Below, piece after piece: positions 16,488 through 25,630 of a stretch of 64,000 nucleotides of DNA. The position numbers were made by a program, and so were the translations under genes. The stretch comes from Pseudotamlana haliotis (GTDB lineage: Bacteria; Bacteroidota; Bacteroidia; Flavobacteriales; Flavobacteriaceae). The stretch covers positions 1-64,000 of the forward strand of contig NZ_WAAT01000039.1 of the NCBI RefSeq assembly GCF_008806375.1. The letters run 5' to 3'. The notes under the pieces were generated by a model that searched no databases, was not told where the DNA came from, and saw nothing but the letters and a program-made list of their open reading frames with translations. Numbering within the stretch: the first letter of the stretch is position 1; each line of letters begins with the position of its first letter.

Positions 16488-17708
16488 ATGAATCAGTTAA
16501 AAATCGCCATTATCAAAGAACGGAAAACCCCACCCGACCGTCGCGTGGTGCTTTCGCCTGAACAATTATTGGCTGCTAAGCAACGCTTTCCTCAGACTGT
16601 TTTTAAGATAGAAGCTTCCAATATTCGTGTGTTTTCAGATAAAGCTTACCAAGAAGCAGGTTTTGAGGTTATCCATAATATCGCCGATTGTGATGTGATG
16701 ATTGGTGTTAAAGAAGTTCCGGAGGAAGCTCTTATTCCGAATAAAACCTACTTGTTCTTTTCTCATACCATAAAAAAGCAAGCACATAACCGTTCACTTT
16801 TAAAAGCAGTTTTAGATAAAAACATCACGCTTATCGACTTTGAAACCATGGTGAACAGTCAAGGAAAGCGTTTACTTGGTTTTGGTAAATACGCCGGCAT
16901 TGTTGGTGCTTATAACGGATTTAGAACCTGGGGCTTAAAATATAATACTTGGCAACTGCCTAGAGCAGGTGAGTTAAGTGGTAAACGAGATTTATTGAAT
17001 CATTTAAAAAAACTAAAACTTCCAAATTTAAAACTATTAGTTACAGGAAATGGGCGCGTGGCAAATAGTGTGCAGGACATGTTAGACGCCATGCCTATAA
17101 AATCAGTTTCTGTTGATGCTTTTTTAAATAAAACTTTTCACGAGCCCGTATATTGTAAAATTCACGTCGTGGACTACTACAAACATAAAGCCGGCACTGT
17201 GTTTAATAAGGTACATTTTTATGAAAATCCGCAAGATTATGAATCTGATTTCATGAAGTTTGCTCGGGTAACAGATGTATTGTTTACGGGTCATTTTTAT
17301 AGTCAAGGGGCGCCGTATTTTTACACTAAGGAAGATGTACAATCATCAGCATTTAATATTAAGGTCATTGCTGATATCAGCTGTGATGTTAACGGTCCTA
17401 TAGCTACAACCCTTAGAAGCTCTAATATTGAAGCGCCAATTTACGGTTATGACCCAGAAACAGGTAAAGAAACCAATTTCAAGAATAAAAATGCTATAGC
17501 AGTGATGGCAGTTAGTAACCTACCCTGCGAACTGCCAAAAGATGCGAGTCTTGGTTTTGGTGAAGTTTTTTTGCAAGAAATCTTACCGGCCTTTTTTAAT
17601 AACGATAAAGATGGTATTTTGCAACGGGCAAAAATTACCGAAAATGGTAAACTCACACCAAACTTTAAACATCTACAAGACTTTGTAGACCACCAAAAAC
17701 GATTTTAG
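16488..17708 (+). CDS. Saccharopine/alanine dehydrogenase-like NAD(P)-dependent oxidoreductase
   Basis: The 406-residue protein has the N-terminal AlaDH/PNT-like domain (IKERKTPPDRRVVLSPEQL; PNKTYLFFSHTIKKQ; LIDFETMV). A Rossmann-type nucleotide-binding segment follows with LLVTGNGRVANSVQDML, the GxGxxA-like loop at about residue 185. The C-terminal motif SNLPCELPKDASLGFGEVF is characteristic of the lysine-forming saccharopine dehydrogenase (LYS1/LKR) branch. It probably reduces or oxidises an amino acid or imine with NAD(P)H; whether it acts in lysine catabolism or elsewhere is not decidable here. The SDR gene follows at 20 bp, suggesting a two-gene operon. Confidence 0.75.
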   Translation: MNQLKIAIIKERKTPPDRRVVLSPEQLLAAKQRFPQTVFKIEASNIRVFSDKAYQEAGFEVIHNIADCDVMIGVKEVPEEALIPNKTYLFFSHTIKKQAHNRSLLKAVLDKNITLIDFETMVNSQGKRLLGFGKYAGIVGAYNGFRTWGLKYNTWQLPRAGELSGKRDLLNHLKKLKLPNLKLLVTGNGRVANSVQDMLDAMPIKSVSVDAFLNKTFHEPVYCKIHVVDYYKHKAGTVFNKVHFYENPQDYESDFMKFARVTDVLFTGHFYSQGAPYFYTKEDVQSSAFNIKVIADISCDVNGPIATTLRSSNIEAPIYGYDPETGKETNFKNKNAIAVMAVSNLPCELPKDASLGFGEVFLQEILPAFFNNDKDGILQRAKITENGKLTPNFKHLQDFVDHQKRF

Positions 17709-17728
17709 GCGTAACTAAGACATTTAAA

Positions 17729-18508
17729 ATGAAAACAGCTTTAGTCACCGGAGCCGCTTCCGGATTAGGATATGAATTGGCTATTTTATTAGCCAAAGAC
17801 CATTATAAACTCATATTAGTAGATGTAAATCCTGATACTTTAGCGCAAGCGAAAACAGACCTGCTTAAAGATTTTGATGTTGAAATTGTGACTTTAGTAA
17901 AAGATTTAGGTGTGCCCAATGTGGCTGTAGATATCATGAATGAAATTGATAATGCCCCTATTGATGTGCTTATAAATAATGCAGGGTTTGGTTTGTTTGG
18001 TACGTTTGTAGATACAGATTGGGAGCGCGAATCGGCTATGTTACACGTGCATATTTTAACCGCTACACACCTAACCAAACTGGTCTTAAAAGGTATGGTA
18101 GAACGTGGTTCGGGTAAAATTTTGAATATGTCTTCTTTAGCAGCATTCCAGCCAGGACCATTAATGTCTATTTATTATGCTTCCAAAGGCTATATGCTAT
18201 CTTTCTCTGAAGCCATTGCCAACGAATTAAAAGGAACTGGTGTTACGGTAACAGCGGTATGTCCAGGGCCAACGCAAACCTCTTTTCAGAAAACCGTTTC
18301 AGAAAATACAAAGGAGAATAAAATTAAATTCAATATGGGTACGGCCAGTGAAGTGGCTGCCTATGGTTATAAAGCCATGCTTCAAGGAAAATCTTATGCT
18401 ATTCCGGGGGCTTTTAATAAGTTTTTAGCCATTTTACCGAGATTTCTACCAAGAAGAACAGCGTCTCATATTGTGAGAACCATTCAGCAAAAAAACCGCG
18501 AAGATTAA
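17729..18508 (+). CDS. SDR family oxidoreductase
   Basis: This 259-residue classical short-chain dehydrogenase/reductase has the cofactor loop TGAASGLG (residues about 7-14) and Asp after beta-2 (ILVDVN), favouring NAD(H). It also has the structural motif NNAG (about residue 85) and a catalytic Ser in MSSLAAF with the YxxxK pair in YYASKGY (about 148-152). PG motifs near VCPGPTQT complete the Rossmann fold. The C-terminal part is basic and hydrophobic (KFLAILPRFLPRRTASHIV), as in membrane-associated DltE/YqjQ-like SDRs. The substrate is unknown. It follows the 16488 gene by 20 bp. Confidence 0.88.
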   Translation: MKTALVTGAASGLGYELAILLAKDHYKLILVDVNPDTLAQAKTDLLKDFDVEIVTLVKDLGVPNVAVDIMNEIDNAPIDVLINNAGFGLFGTFVDTDWERESAMLHVHILTATHLTKLVLKGMVERGSGKILNMSSLAAFQPGPLMSIYYASKGYMLSFSEAIANELKGTGVTVTAVCPGPTQTSFQKTVSENTKENKIKFNMGTASEVAAYGYKAMLQGKSYAIPGAFNKFLAILPRFLPRRTASHIVRTIQQKNRED

Positions 18509-18644
18509 TATTCCCTTGAGGGGATTACAGGGGTGTCCAGCCCTTCATGGGTTACCGAGGAATGTCCTCAATAAAGATTTTTTTTACGGTTATAGTGCAG
18601 TGTTAAGAAGTGTTTGTTTTTATTCATGCAGTTGCACAAGGGAT

Positions 18645-18765
18645 TGCAGCGGCATCCTTTTTTGTGCCAAATGTTAAGTTGAATTGAAACTTAATTAATA
18701 AATAAAGCTGAACTATAGAAACAGGTTTAGCACAAAAAAGATATAGCGGAAAGCGCGGTTTTTAA
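18645..18765 (-). repeat. Interspersed intergenic repeat, copy 3 (inverted)
   Basis: On the minus strand the element starts GCGCTTTCCGCTATATC with TTTTTTGTGC (from about 18760) and ends GCACAAAAAAGGATGCCGCT with GCAATCCCTTGTGC (to about 18650). Both arms match copy 1 at 6041-6135, and the right arm matches copy 2. The 18509-18837 gap also contains a flavobacterial TCCCTTGAGGGGATTACAGG-like string at 18511 and a weak AACAGC/GCTGTT-TT hairpin at 18783-18801 (plus strand). No ORF is seen. Confidence 0.6.
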
Positions 18766-18837
18766 GGTGTTGTGCATTTACTAACAGCTTATGGCTGTTT
18801 TCTTTAAAGTTTAAACCTTAAAAATGTGCCCAAAAAA

Positions 18838-19686
18838 TCAAATCCTAAAAAGACCACCAAAAGCCACAACGCGTTGTAAGTAAAAGAAGTGTTGAGAAGC
18901 CCTGTCGGTAGGATGCTGTGTCGTTCGAATATCACTCATATTAATGTAGCCGCCTTTCATGTCGAGCTGCATAAAAAAGTGTTTATAAAAAGTGAAGTTA
19001 ATGCCGGCGTGAGCTGAAACTCCAAAACCTGATAAGTGAAAATCATCATAGCGATCTTTTTTTAATAAGGTCGAATTGGTTTTTGGTAGCAGGATACCTC
19101 CAGCTAAGCCTTCGGTAAGGTTAATTTGAAATTTATCGGTATTTGGTAATCCTAAGAACTTTGAAATATCGTCGTAGCGCGCAAATTCAGCGTAGATATA
19201 GTTGAGGCCGTCAGTATGTTCAAACTGTAAAAAGTTTTTCGAGATAAAAACGGCGTCGTTGTTGTATGTGCCGTTAAAAACGGAACCTATGTCAGAGTCT
19301 GGTAAATCTATATAACCATCAATGTTTTTGGTCTGATTGTTATCCATGACATACTTCATATGGTCTAAACCAATAGAAACTGTGTAATTGTTTGAAACGA
19401 AATAACCGAATTTAGCATTGGTTTGTGGTATGGTCATCCGTGAAGGGTTTACGTAATCAATATGCCAACCTTTGGGTTTATCATGTGCGGTAGCATCTTT
19501 TATGGTGAAATCGTAATCGTTGCCTTTAAAATGGATGTCTGATTTTGAATAGGATTCACGGTTTCCGCCCCAGCTAAAAAAGAATTTTCCTTTGTTAGTG
19601 GCGGTATATTTTGCAGCTGTTTCTTGACTTATTAGGTTGAGAGAACAGAATAATAGGGCTAAGCCTAGAACAGGTTTTAGGGTCAT
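18838..19686 (-). CDS. Outer-membrane beta-barrel protein
   Basis: The 282-residue protein has a signal peptide (MTLKPVLGLALLFCSLNLISQ). Alternating amphipathic strands rich in aromatic residues follow: GKFFFSWGGNRESY, NYTVSIGLDHMKYV, INFTFYKHFFMQLDMKGGYI. It ends VAFGGLFRI, consistent with a beta-barrel closing strand. GKFFFSWGGNRE near the mature N-terminus is seen in flavobacterial outer-membrane proteins of unknown function. It lies 32 bp downstream of kdsA on the same strand, so it may be co-transcribed with lipopolysaccharide synthesis. Function is unknown. Confidence 0.6.
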   Translation of the reverse strand: MTLKPVLGLALLFCSLNLISQETAAKYTATNKGKFFFSWGGNRESYSKSDIHFKGNDYDFTIKDATAHDKPKGWHIDYVNPSRMTIPQTNAKFGYFVSNNYTVSIGLDHMKYVMDNNQTKNIDGYIDLPDSDIGSVFNGTYNNDAVFISKNFLQFEHTDGLNYIYAEFARYDDISKFLGLPNTDKFQINLTEGLAGGILLPKTNSTLLKKDRYDDFHLSGFGVSAHAGINFTFYKHFFMQLDMKGGYINMSDIRTTQHPTDRASQHFFYLQRVVAFGGLFRI

Positions 19687-19718
19687 GTTAATGGGGCACA
19701 GGGTATGTCAACGGTAAA

Positions 19719-20537
19719 TTAGAAAGCGTTTACCGTTTTTCTAATGGCTACTAAATGCGTTAAAAGTTGCTCCAAATTATCTAAATGAAGCATGTTAGCG
19801 CCATCACTTTTTGCATTTGCAGGGTCGAAATGTGTTTCTATAAATAAGCCGTCCACGTGGTTTACAATACCAGCTCTAGCAATGGTTTCAATCATATCTG
19901 GTCTACCACCGGTAACGCCAGCCGATTGATTAGGTTGTTGAAGTGAATGGGTGACATCTAAAACCGTAGGTGCGTATTCGCGCATGGTTGGGATGCCTCT
20001 AAAATCTACAATCATATCTTGGTAGCCAAACATGGTACCACGATCAGTAATCCATGCTTTGTCGCTTCCAGAATCTTTCACCTTTTGAACGGCGTGTTTC
20101 ATGGCTTCCGGACTCATAAATTGGCCTTTTTTCAAGTTGACTACTTTTCCTGTTTCGGCTGCAGCTACGACTAAATCGGTTTGGCGCACTAGAAAGGCAG
20201 GAATTTGCAACACATCAACATATTGTGCTGCTAAAGCGGCATCAGAAATTTCATGAATATCGGTCACCGTTGGAATATCAAAGGTGTCAGATACTTTCTT
20301 AAGGATTTTTAAGGCTTTTTCATCGCCAATACCGGTAAAACTATCAATACGACTGCGGTTTGCTTTTTTAAAACTCCCTTTAAAAATATAAGGGATTTCT
20401 AATTTGTTAGTGATTTCTACTACTTTTTCAGCAATACGTAATGCCATTTCTTCACTTTCTATAGCACATGGGCCACATAGTAAAAAGAAATTGTTAGCGT
20501 CGGTATGTTTTATTTTTGGAACATCCTTAAGATTCAT
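19719..20537 (-). CDS. kdsA: 3-deoxy-8-phosphooctulonate synthase (metal-dependent class)
   Basis: KdsA condenses phosphoenolpyruvate with arabinose-5-phosphate to make Kdo-8-phosphate, a precursor of the lipid A-core Kdo sugar. The 272-residue sequence shows LCGPCAIES near the N-terminus, KGSFKKANRSRIDSF, DIPTVTDIHE, PAFLVRQTD and FIETHFDPANAKSDGANM. The Cys24 in GPCAIES, together with the Glu/His of ETHFD and the Asp of KSDGA, fits the metal-binding set of metallo-KdsA enzymes; metal-independent KdsA has Asn at the Cys position. A TAACTTTG -7 box lies about 20 nt before the start. An outer-membrane protein gene follows. Confidence 0.95.
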   Translation of the reverse strand: MNLKDVPKIKHTDANNFFLLCGPCAIESEEMALRIAEKVVEITNKLEIPYIFKGSFKKANRSRIDSFTGIGDEKALKILKKVSDTFDIPTVTDIHEISDAALAAQYVDVLQIPAFLVRQTDLVVAAAETGKVVNLKKGQFMSPEAMKHAVQKVKDSGSDKAWITDRGTMFGYQDMIVDFRGIPTMREYAPTVLDVTHSLQQPNQSAGVTGGRPDMIETIARAGIVNHVDGLFIETHFDPANAKSDGANMLHLDNLEQLLTHLVAIRKTVNAF

Positions 20538-20556
20538 AGTCTTAAATTTTAGGCTG

Positions 20557-20564
20557 CAAAGTTA
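20557..20564 (-). promoter_or_regulatory. -7 box of the kdsA promoter
   Basis: The minus strand reads TAACTTTG, matching TAnnTTTG, 20 nt before the kdsA ATG. A -33 TTG is not clear. The leader would be about 14 nt. Confidence 0.45.
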
Positions 20565-20784
20565 CGTATTAAATATATTTATTTCGACTATTTTATTGAC
20601 TCTGGATTGAACTCTTGAATACGCTTCAAAAATTAAGGTTTTGCTCTTAAAAAGAAGATTTAACTTGTACAAAACATCAACTTGAAACCCTTTTATTATA
20701 TTCTGTCATTTAAACAAATGATCATCAGATGAAAAGGCCTTTTTAAAATAAAAAACAAAAAATCAATTTTCGATGAAAAAAGAG

Positions 20785-20792
20785 TACCTTTG
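20785..20792 (+). promoter_or_regulatory. -7 box of the typA promoter
   Basis: TACCTTTG matches TAnnTTTG and ends 23 nt before the typA ATG at 20816. No -33 TTG is seen at the usual spacing. Confidence 0.45.
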
Positions 20793-20815
20793 CCGCTCAA
20801 AATAAGGCACTATTT

Positions 20816-22615
20816 ATGGCTAATATTAAAAACATTGCAATTATTGCACACGTAGATCATGGAAAAACTACGTTAGTTGACAAAATCATGTACCATTGTC
20901 AATTATTTCGTGAAAACGAAAACACAGGTGATTTAATCCTGGATAACAACGATTTAGAGCGTGAAAGAGGGATTACAATTACTTCTAAAAACGTTTCTGT
21001 TATTTATAAGGACACAAAAATTAATATCATTGACACACCAGGTCACGCCGATTTTGGAGGTGAAGTGGAACGTGTTTTAAACATGGCCGATGGTGTATTA
21101 TTATTGGTTGATGCCTTTGAAGGACCAATGCCACAAACGCGTTTTGTACTTCAAAAAGCGATTGACTTAGGTTTAAAACCATGTGTGGTTGTAAACAAAG
21201 TTGATAAAGAAAACTGTACGCCAGATGAGGTACATGAAAAAGTTTTCGATTTAATGTTTGAATTAGGTGCTGAAGAATGGCAGTTAGATTTCCCTACCGT
21301 TTACGGTTCGGCTAAGAACAACTGGATGAGTGAAGATTGGCAAAAGCAAACTGAAAACATCGAGCCGTTATTAGATATGGTTATCGATCATATTCCTGCT
21401 CCAAAAATTCCTGAAGGGAATACCCAAATGTTAATCACCTCTTTAGATTTCTCTTCTTTTACAGGAAGAATAGCTATCGGACGTTTAACACGTGGTGAAT
21501 TAAAAGTAGGTCAAAATATTTCTTTAGTGAAACGCGACGGAAGTATTGTAAAAAGTAAAATTAAAGAACTTCACGTTTTTGAAGGTTTAGGCCGTATTAA
21601 AGTTGACGAAGTTCAAACTGGAGATATTTGTGCTATTGTTGGATTAGAAGGTTTTGAAATTGGTGATACCGTTGCAGATTTTGAAAATCCTGAAGGTTTA
21701 AAAACCATCGCCATTGATGAGCCAACAATGAGTATGTTGTTTACTATTAACGATTCGCCTTTCTTTGGTAAAGATGGTAAATTTGTAACATCACGTCATA
21801 TTAAAGACCGTTTAACTAAAGAGCTTGAGAAAAACTTAGCTTTACGTGTTAATGAAACCGATAGTGCTGATAAATTCATGGTTTTTGGTCGTGGGGTACT
21901 GCATTTATCTGTTTTAATTGAAACGATGCGTCGTGAAGGTTACGAGCTTCAAATCGGGCAACCACAGGTAATCATCAAAGAAATTGATGGTGTAAAATGT
22001 GAGCCGGTTGAGGAAATGACAATTGATTTGCCTGAAACAGTTTCTGGAAAAGCGGTTGAAATGGTGACTATGCGTAAAGGTGAAATGTTAAGTATGGAAG
22101 CTAAAGGTGACCGTATGGTTTGTGAATTCATCATTCCTTCAAGAGGGATTATTGGATTAAGAAACCAATTATTAACGGCTACTGCTGGTGAAGCGATTAT
22201 GGCACACCGTTTTAAAGAATACCAACCATTAAAAGGAGGTATTCCTGAACGTCAAAACGGATCATTAGTATCTATGGAAAAAGGACAAGCGATTCCTTAT
22301 TCTATTGATAAATTACAAGATCGTGGTAAGTTTTTCGTTGATCCAGGTGAAGATATTTACGAAGGTCAAGTTATTGGAGAAAATTCTCGTGGTGATGATA
22401 TGACGGTTAACGTAACAAAAACTAAAAAATTAAGTAACGTACGTTCTTCTGGAGCTGATGATAAAGCTAAAATTGTTCCGGCAATTAAATTTTCATTAGA
22501 AGAAGCTTTAGAATACATTCAGAAAGATGAATACGTAGAGGTAACACCAAACTTCTTACGTCTTCGTAAAATCTATTTAACTGAAGTAGATCGTAAAAGA
22601 AATAAAAGTATATAA
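20816..22615 (+). CDS. typA: Translational GTPase TypA/BipA
   Basis: This 599-residue ribosome-binding GTPase, related to EF-G and LepA, is needed for ribosome assembly and growth at low temperature or under stress. G1 is AHVDHGKTT (residues 11-19), the effector region is RERGITI, G3 is [12 protein letters not shown] and G4 is NKVDKENC. The C-terminal half has the TypA-specific signature [20 protein letters not shown] and the CTD region [21 protein letters not shown]. Length is normal. A small YgjV-like membrane protein gene starts 2 bp after its stop and is probably co-transcribed. Confidence 0.96.
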   Translation: MANIKNIAIIAHVDHGKTTLVDKIMYHCQLFRENENTGDLILDNNDLERERGITITSKNVSVIYKDTKINIIDTPGHADFGGEVERVLNMADGVLLLVDAFEGPMPQTRFVLQKAIDLGLKPCVVVNKVDKENCTPDEVHEKVFDLMFELGAEEWQLDFPTVYGSAKNNWMSEDWQKQTENIEPLLDMVIDHIPAPKIPEGNTQMLITSLDFSSFTGRIAIGRLTRGELKVGQNISLVKRDGSIVKSKIKELHVFEGLGRIKVDEVQTGDICAIVGLEGFEIGDTVADFENPEGLKTIAIDEPTMSMLFTINDSPFFGKDGKFVTSRHIKDRLTKELEKNLALRVNETDSADKFMVFGRGVLHLSVLIETMRREGYELQIGQPQVIIKEIDGVKCEPVEEMTIDLPETVSGKAVEMVTMRKGEMLSMEAKGDRMVCEFIIPSRGIIGLRNQLLTATAGEAIMAHRFKEYQPLKGGIPERQNGSLVSMEKGQAIPYSIDKLQDRGKFFVDPGEDIYEGQVIGENSRGDDMTVNVTKTKKLSNVRSSGADDKAKIVPAIKFSLEEALEYIQKDEYVEVTPNFLRLRKIYLTEVDRKRNKSI

Positions 22616-22617
22616 AG

Positions 22618-22851
22618 ATGACATTTTTAGGAATCTCTTGGGTAGAGTGGCTAGGTTATTTAGCTAGTGCTGTCCTTTTAGTTTCCTTTTTAATGAAATC
22701 TGTTGTTAAATTACGAATAGTAAACTCCGTTGGATGTTTACTATTCGTGTTTTATGGCATAGCCTTAACGCCGTCTTCCTTACCCATTATCATTACTAAT
22801 TCAGCGATAATGTGTATTAACTTCTACTACCTCTTCCTTAAAAAAAATTAG
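22618..22851 (+). CDS. YgjV-like small membrane protein
   Basis: The 77-residue protein is almost entirely hydrophobic, with three probable membrane segments (WLGYLASAVLLVSFLM, IVNSVGCLLFVFYGIAL, LPIIITNSAIMCINFYYLF) and a charged end FLKKN. The pattern WxGYxAS...LRxxNxxGCxxFxxYG is typical of the YgjV/CBU_0592-like family of small inner-membrane proteins; related entries are sometimes mislabelled uroporphyrinogen decarboxylase. The start lies 2 bp after the typA stop, indicating translational coupling. Function is unknown. Confidence 0.7.
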   Translation: MTFLGISWVEWLGYLASAVLLVSFLMKSVVKLRIVNSVGCLLFVFYGIALTPSSLPIIITNSAIMCINFYYLFLKKN

Positions 22852-22987
22852 CACAATTACCTTTAAACGGTTTAATGTGTGCGCTTCTCTAAGAAATCAT
22901 GTCAGTTTAAATGATTTTGTATATTTGGTTACACATGCTTTGATGAAAGTAGATTTGTCATCAATAAACAACCAAACCATATATTAA

Positions 22988-24310
22988 TTGAGGGAATTAA
23001 TAGACTATATAAATAGCAAGGTTTTAGAAAAAATTGCTTCATTACAAATATTTGCCGTACTCACTAGAATCGTAGCAGGTTTATTAACTTCTAAAGCTAT
23101 TGCGGTATTTATAGGAGCCGAAGGTTTAGCTTTAATTGGAAATTTAAGAAACTTTGTAACGGCCTCTCAAACGACTGCTTCTGCAGGGCTCTATAAAGGC
23201 ATTGTGAAATATATTGGGCAGTTCAAAGACACGACCTCCGAACTCAGCCGAGTAATCTCCACCACTTTTTACACCGGCTTTATAACCACTGTGCTGGTTT
23301 GTTTGTTTTGCTACCTGAATGCCAACTGGATTAATGATCTTATTTTTCCAAATTATAATGACTATGCTTATGTGATTCGGATTTTTGCTGTGGCACTTCC
23401 TTTTTACATCTTAAACATGTTTTCATTTTCGATAATAAACGGGTTTTCTAAGTATAAAATCTTAATTGTTATCAATATTATTGGTCAGCTTTTAAGCGTT
23501 TCAGTAACGCTCATTCTTATTTATCAAAACAAGATTGACGGGGCATTAATTGCTGCTGTAATTTCAGAGTCACTCATATTTTTAATCACCTTAGTCGGAA
23601 TTATAAACCGCCGCAGTTTAGTTCCTCTTATTAAAGCAAGCATGTTTAGTTTTGATATGTTGAAAAAAATGAGAGTGTATGCCCTTATGGCTTTATTTAC
23701 ATCGGTTTTGTTGCCTTTTGTTGCTATTGCTATACGCACACATATTATTGAAAACATTGGTTATAAAGATGCTGGTTTTTGGGAAGCCATGACTCGTATT
23801 TCTAAGTATTACTTGATGTTTGTGAGCTCATTAATAGGCTTGTATCTCTTGCCTAGGTTTTCAGAAATAAAGGATAATAAAGAGTTTAGAAGCGTTGTTT
23901 TTGGATTTTATAAAACAATTGTTCCTTTTTTAAGTATTGGGTTGATTCTTGTTTATTTTCTTCGGAAATATATTGTGCTCATCGTTTTAACTCCCGAGTT
24001 TCAGCCTGTAGAAAACTTATTCTTATGGCAATTGCTAGGTGATTTTGTAAAAGTCTTGGCCTTGGTTATCGCCTATCAGTTTTTAGCTAAAAAAATGTTC
24101 TGGCATTATGTGCTTACTGAAGCATTTTTAATCATTACACTTTATAGTACGAGTATATACTTTATCAACTTATATGATAACATAGAAGGGGCAGTCATTG
24201 CACATTTTGTGAGTTATGTGATGTATTTTAGTATAATTTTGCTCATCTTTGGAGGCTCCCTTTTTGGTCTTGATGGAGGGAAAGCCGAAGAAACAAAACT
24301 AAAGTCTTAA
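22988..24310 (+). CDS. O-antigen flippase (Wzx/RfbX-like), paralogue A
   Basis: This 440-residue polytopic membrane protein belongs to the polysaccharide-transporter/MOP superfamily. It has about 12 hydrophobic segments and the N-terminal pattern TSKAIAVFIGAEGLALIGNLRNF, shared with the next gene (SSKFTAIFIGPSGMAITGNLVNF). It should flip lipid-linked glycan repeats across the inner membrane. Homologues are called O-antigen translocase. The best start is a TTG at 22988 (TTG-AGG-GAA...); no in-frame ATG precedes the conserved region. The paralogue follows 6 bp downstream. It heads the plus-strand polysaccharide operon. Confidence 0.82.
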   Translation: MRELIDYINSKVLEKIASLQIFAVLTRIVAGLLTSKAIAVFIGAEGLALIGNLRNFVTASQTTASAGLYKGIVKYIGQFKDTTSELSRVISTTFYTGFITTVLVCLFCYLNANWINDLIFPNYNDYAYVIRIFAVALPFYILNMFSFSIINGFSKYKILIVINIIGQLLSVSVTLILIYQNKIDGALIAAVISESLIFLITLVGIINRRSLVPLIKASMFSFDMLKKMRVYALMALFTSVLLPFVAIAIRTHIIENIGYKDAGFWEAMTRISKYYLMFVSSLIGLYLLPRFSEIKDNKEFRSVVFGFYKTIVPFLSIGLILVYFLRKYIVLIVLTPEFQPVENLFLWQLLGDFVKVLALVIAYQFLAKKMFWHYVLTEAFLIITLYSTSIYFINLYDNIEGAVIAHFVSYVMYFSIILLIFGGSLFGLDGGKAEETKLKS

Positions 24311-24316
24311 ATTTTA

Positions 24317-25630
24317 ATGTTTAAAGGATTACTTAGTAAGCTTAAATCTAATGAACTTATTCAAGTCGCATCTGTAAATTCTTTAAGTGTTTTTGTACGT
24401 TTAGTTACAGGTTTCATCAGTTCGAAGTTTACTGCAATCTTTATCGGGCCTTCCGGTATGGCTATTACGGGGAATTTAGTTAACTTTTCTCAGTCGCTTG
24501 AAAACTTATCGTCTCTTGGTTTTAAGAACGGCATGATTAAATTCGTAGCTGAATACAAGCAGGATGAGAGTCGTTTCAAGACCATCGTTTCTTCCGGTTT
24601 TATTGTCGCACTTTCAATTGGTTTTTTACTGGGAATTGCTTTGTTTGTTTTTGCGAAACCTCTAAGTGCGTTCGTTTTTAATTCAGACCAATATATCTAC
24701 CTCTTTAAAATTTCGGCATTTATTATGCCCTTCCTAACGGTACAAGTGTTTTTCGTAGCACTACTTAATGGCTTAAAAAAGGTGAAGGATTTGGTGCTTA
24801 TTAATATTGTATCTTATATCTCTTCAGCGGGAATGATTGTTTATTTGATGAGCATCAATCAGCTAAAGGGCGCTTTATTAGCTATAGTGCTGACGCCTTT
24901 AGTGTTGTTTTTATCCTTGTTTTTAAGGTTCAATTTGTTTTTGAAACTTTGTCAAAGTATTTCGATTTCATCAGTTTCTAAAGCCTTTTTTTTAAAAATT
25001 TTATCTTTTTTTTCAATGACCCTGTTTTCAGGAATCATGATGCCCTTTATTTTTGTAGTAATAAGAAACTATGTGATTAACCATGTGGGAGTTGACGAAG
25101 CTGGATACTGGGAGGGCATGCGTAAGATCTCAAATTACTTTATGCTCTTTGTGTATACCTTGTTTCAAATGTATTTGCTGCCATCACTTTCAGAAAAAAA
25201 TGCACTGCTCAAAAATGTTGTTTCGCACTTTTATAAAATGGTTTTGCCTATAGTACTTATTTGTTTTTTAGTGATTTATCTTTTAAAAGTGTTTATTATA
25301 AAGCTAGTACTTACTGATGCCTTCTTGCCAATGCAAGAGCTCTTTTTATGGCAATTAATTGGTGATTTTTTCAGAATTATGTTTCTTACCATTTCTTATC
25401 AATTTTTAGCAAAAAGAATGGTGGGTTTATATATGGTTTGTGAAGCTATTTATATGCTTTTAATTTATTTTTTAAGCATTTATTTTATAGATAACTTTGG
25501 TCTTGTAGGTGTCGTGAAAGCCCATGCATTATCCTGTTTTATCTACCTGTTTGTATTATTATTTGTGTTTAGGAAAACACTTTTTACACCCCAAGTTTCT
25601 ACGATTCATGAAGCAGATGAAAAAGAATAA
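24317..25630 (+). CDS. O-antigen flippase (Wzx/RfbX-like), paralogue B
   Basis: The 437-residue product is a second MOP-superfamily polysaccharide flippase. It shares with paralogue A the N-terminal GPSGMAITGNLVNF motif, a central GxWEGMRKISNYFMLFVYTLFQMYLLP (equivalent to GFWEAMTRISKYYLM in A) and a late FLWQLIGDFFRIM (A: FLWQLLGDFVKVL). It has about 12 membrane segments. It begins 6 bp after paralogue A and overlaps the next gene by about 22 bp, so the operon is translationally coupled. Two tandem, clearly diverged flippases suggest two substrates or a hetero-assembly rather than a simple recent duplication. Confidence 0.82.
   Translation: MFKGLLSKLKSNELIQVASVNSLSVFVRLVTGFISSKFTAIFIGPSGMAITGNLVNFSQSLENLSSLGFKNGMIKFVAEYKQDESRFKTIVSSGFIVALSIGFLLGIALFVFAKPLSAFVFNSDQYIYLFKISAFIMPFLTVQVFFVALLNGLKKVKDLVLINIVSYISSAGMIVYLMSINQLKGALLAIVLTPLVLFLSLFLRFNLFLKLCQSISISSVSKAFFLKILSFFSMTLFSGIMMPFIFVVIRNYVINHVGVDEAGYWEGMRKISNYFMLFVYTLFQMYLLPSLSEKNALLKNVVSHFYKMVLPIVLICFLVIYLLKVFIIKLVLTDAFLPMQELFLWQLIGDFFRIMFLTISYQFLAKRMVGLYMVCEAIYMLLIYFLSIYFIDNFGLVGVVKAHALSCFIYLFVLLFVFRKTLFTPQVSTIHEADEKE

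Noticed and set aside
25524-25607. Upstream ATG of the phosphoethanolamine-transferase-like gene
   Set aside because: The extra 28 residues are read from within the flippase gene and are not part of the membrane-enzyme fold.
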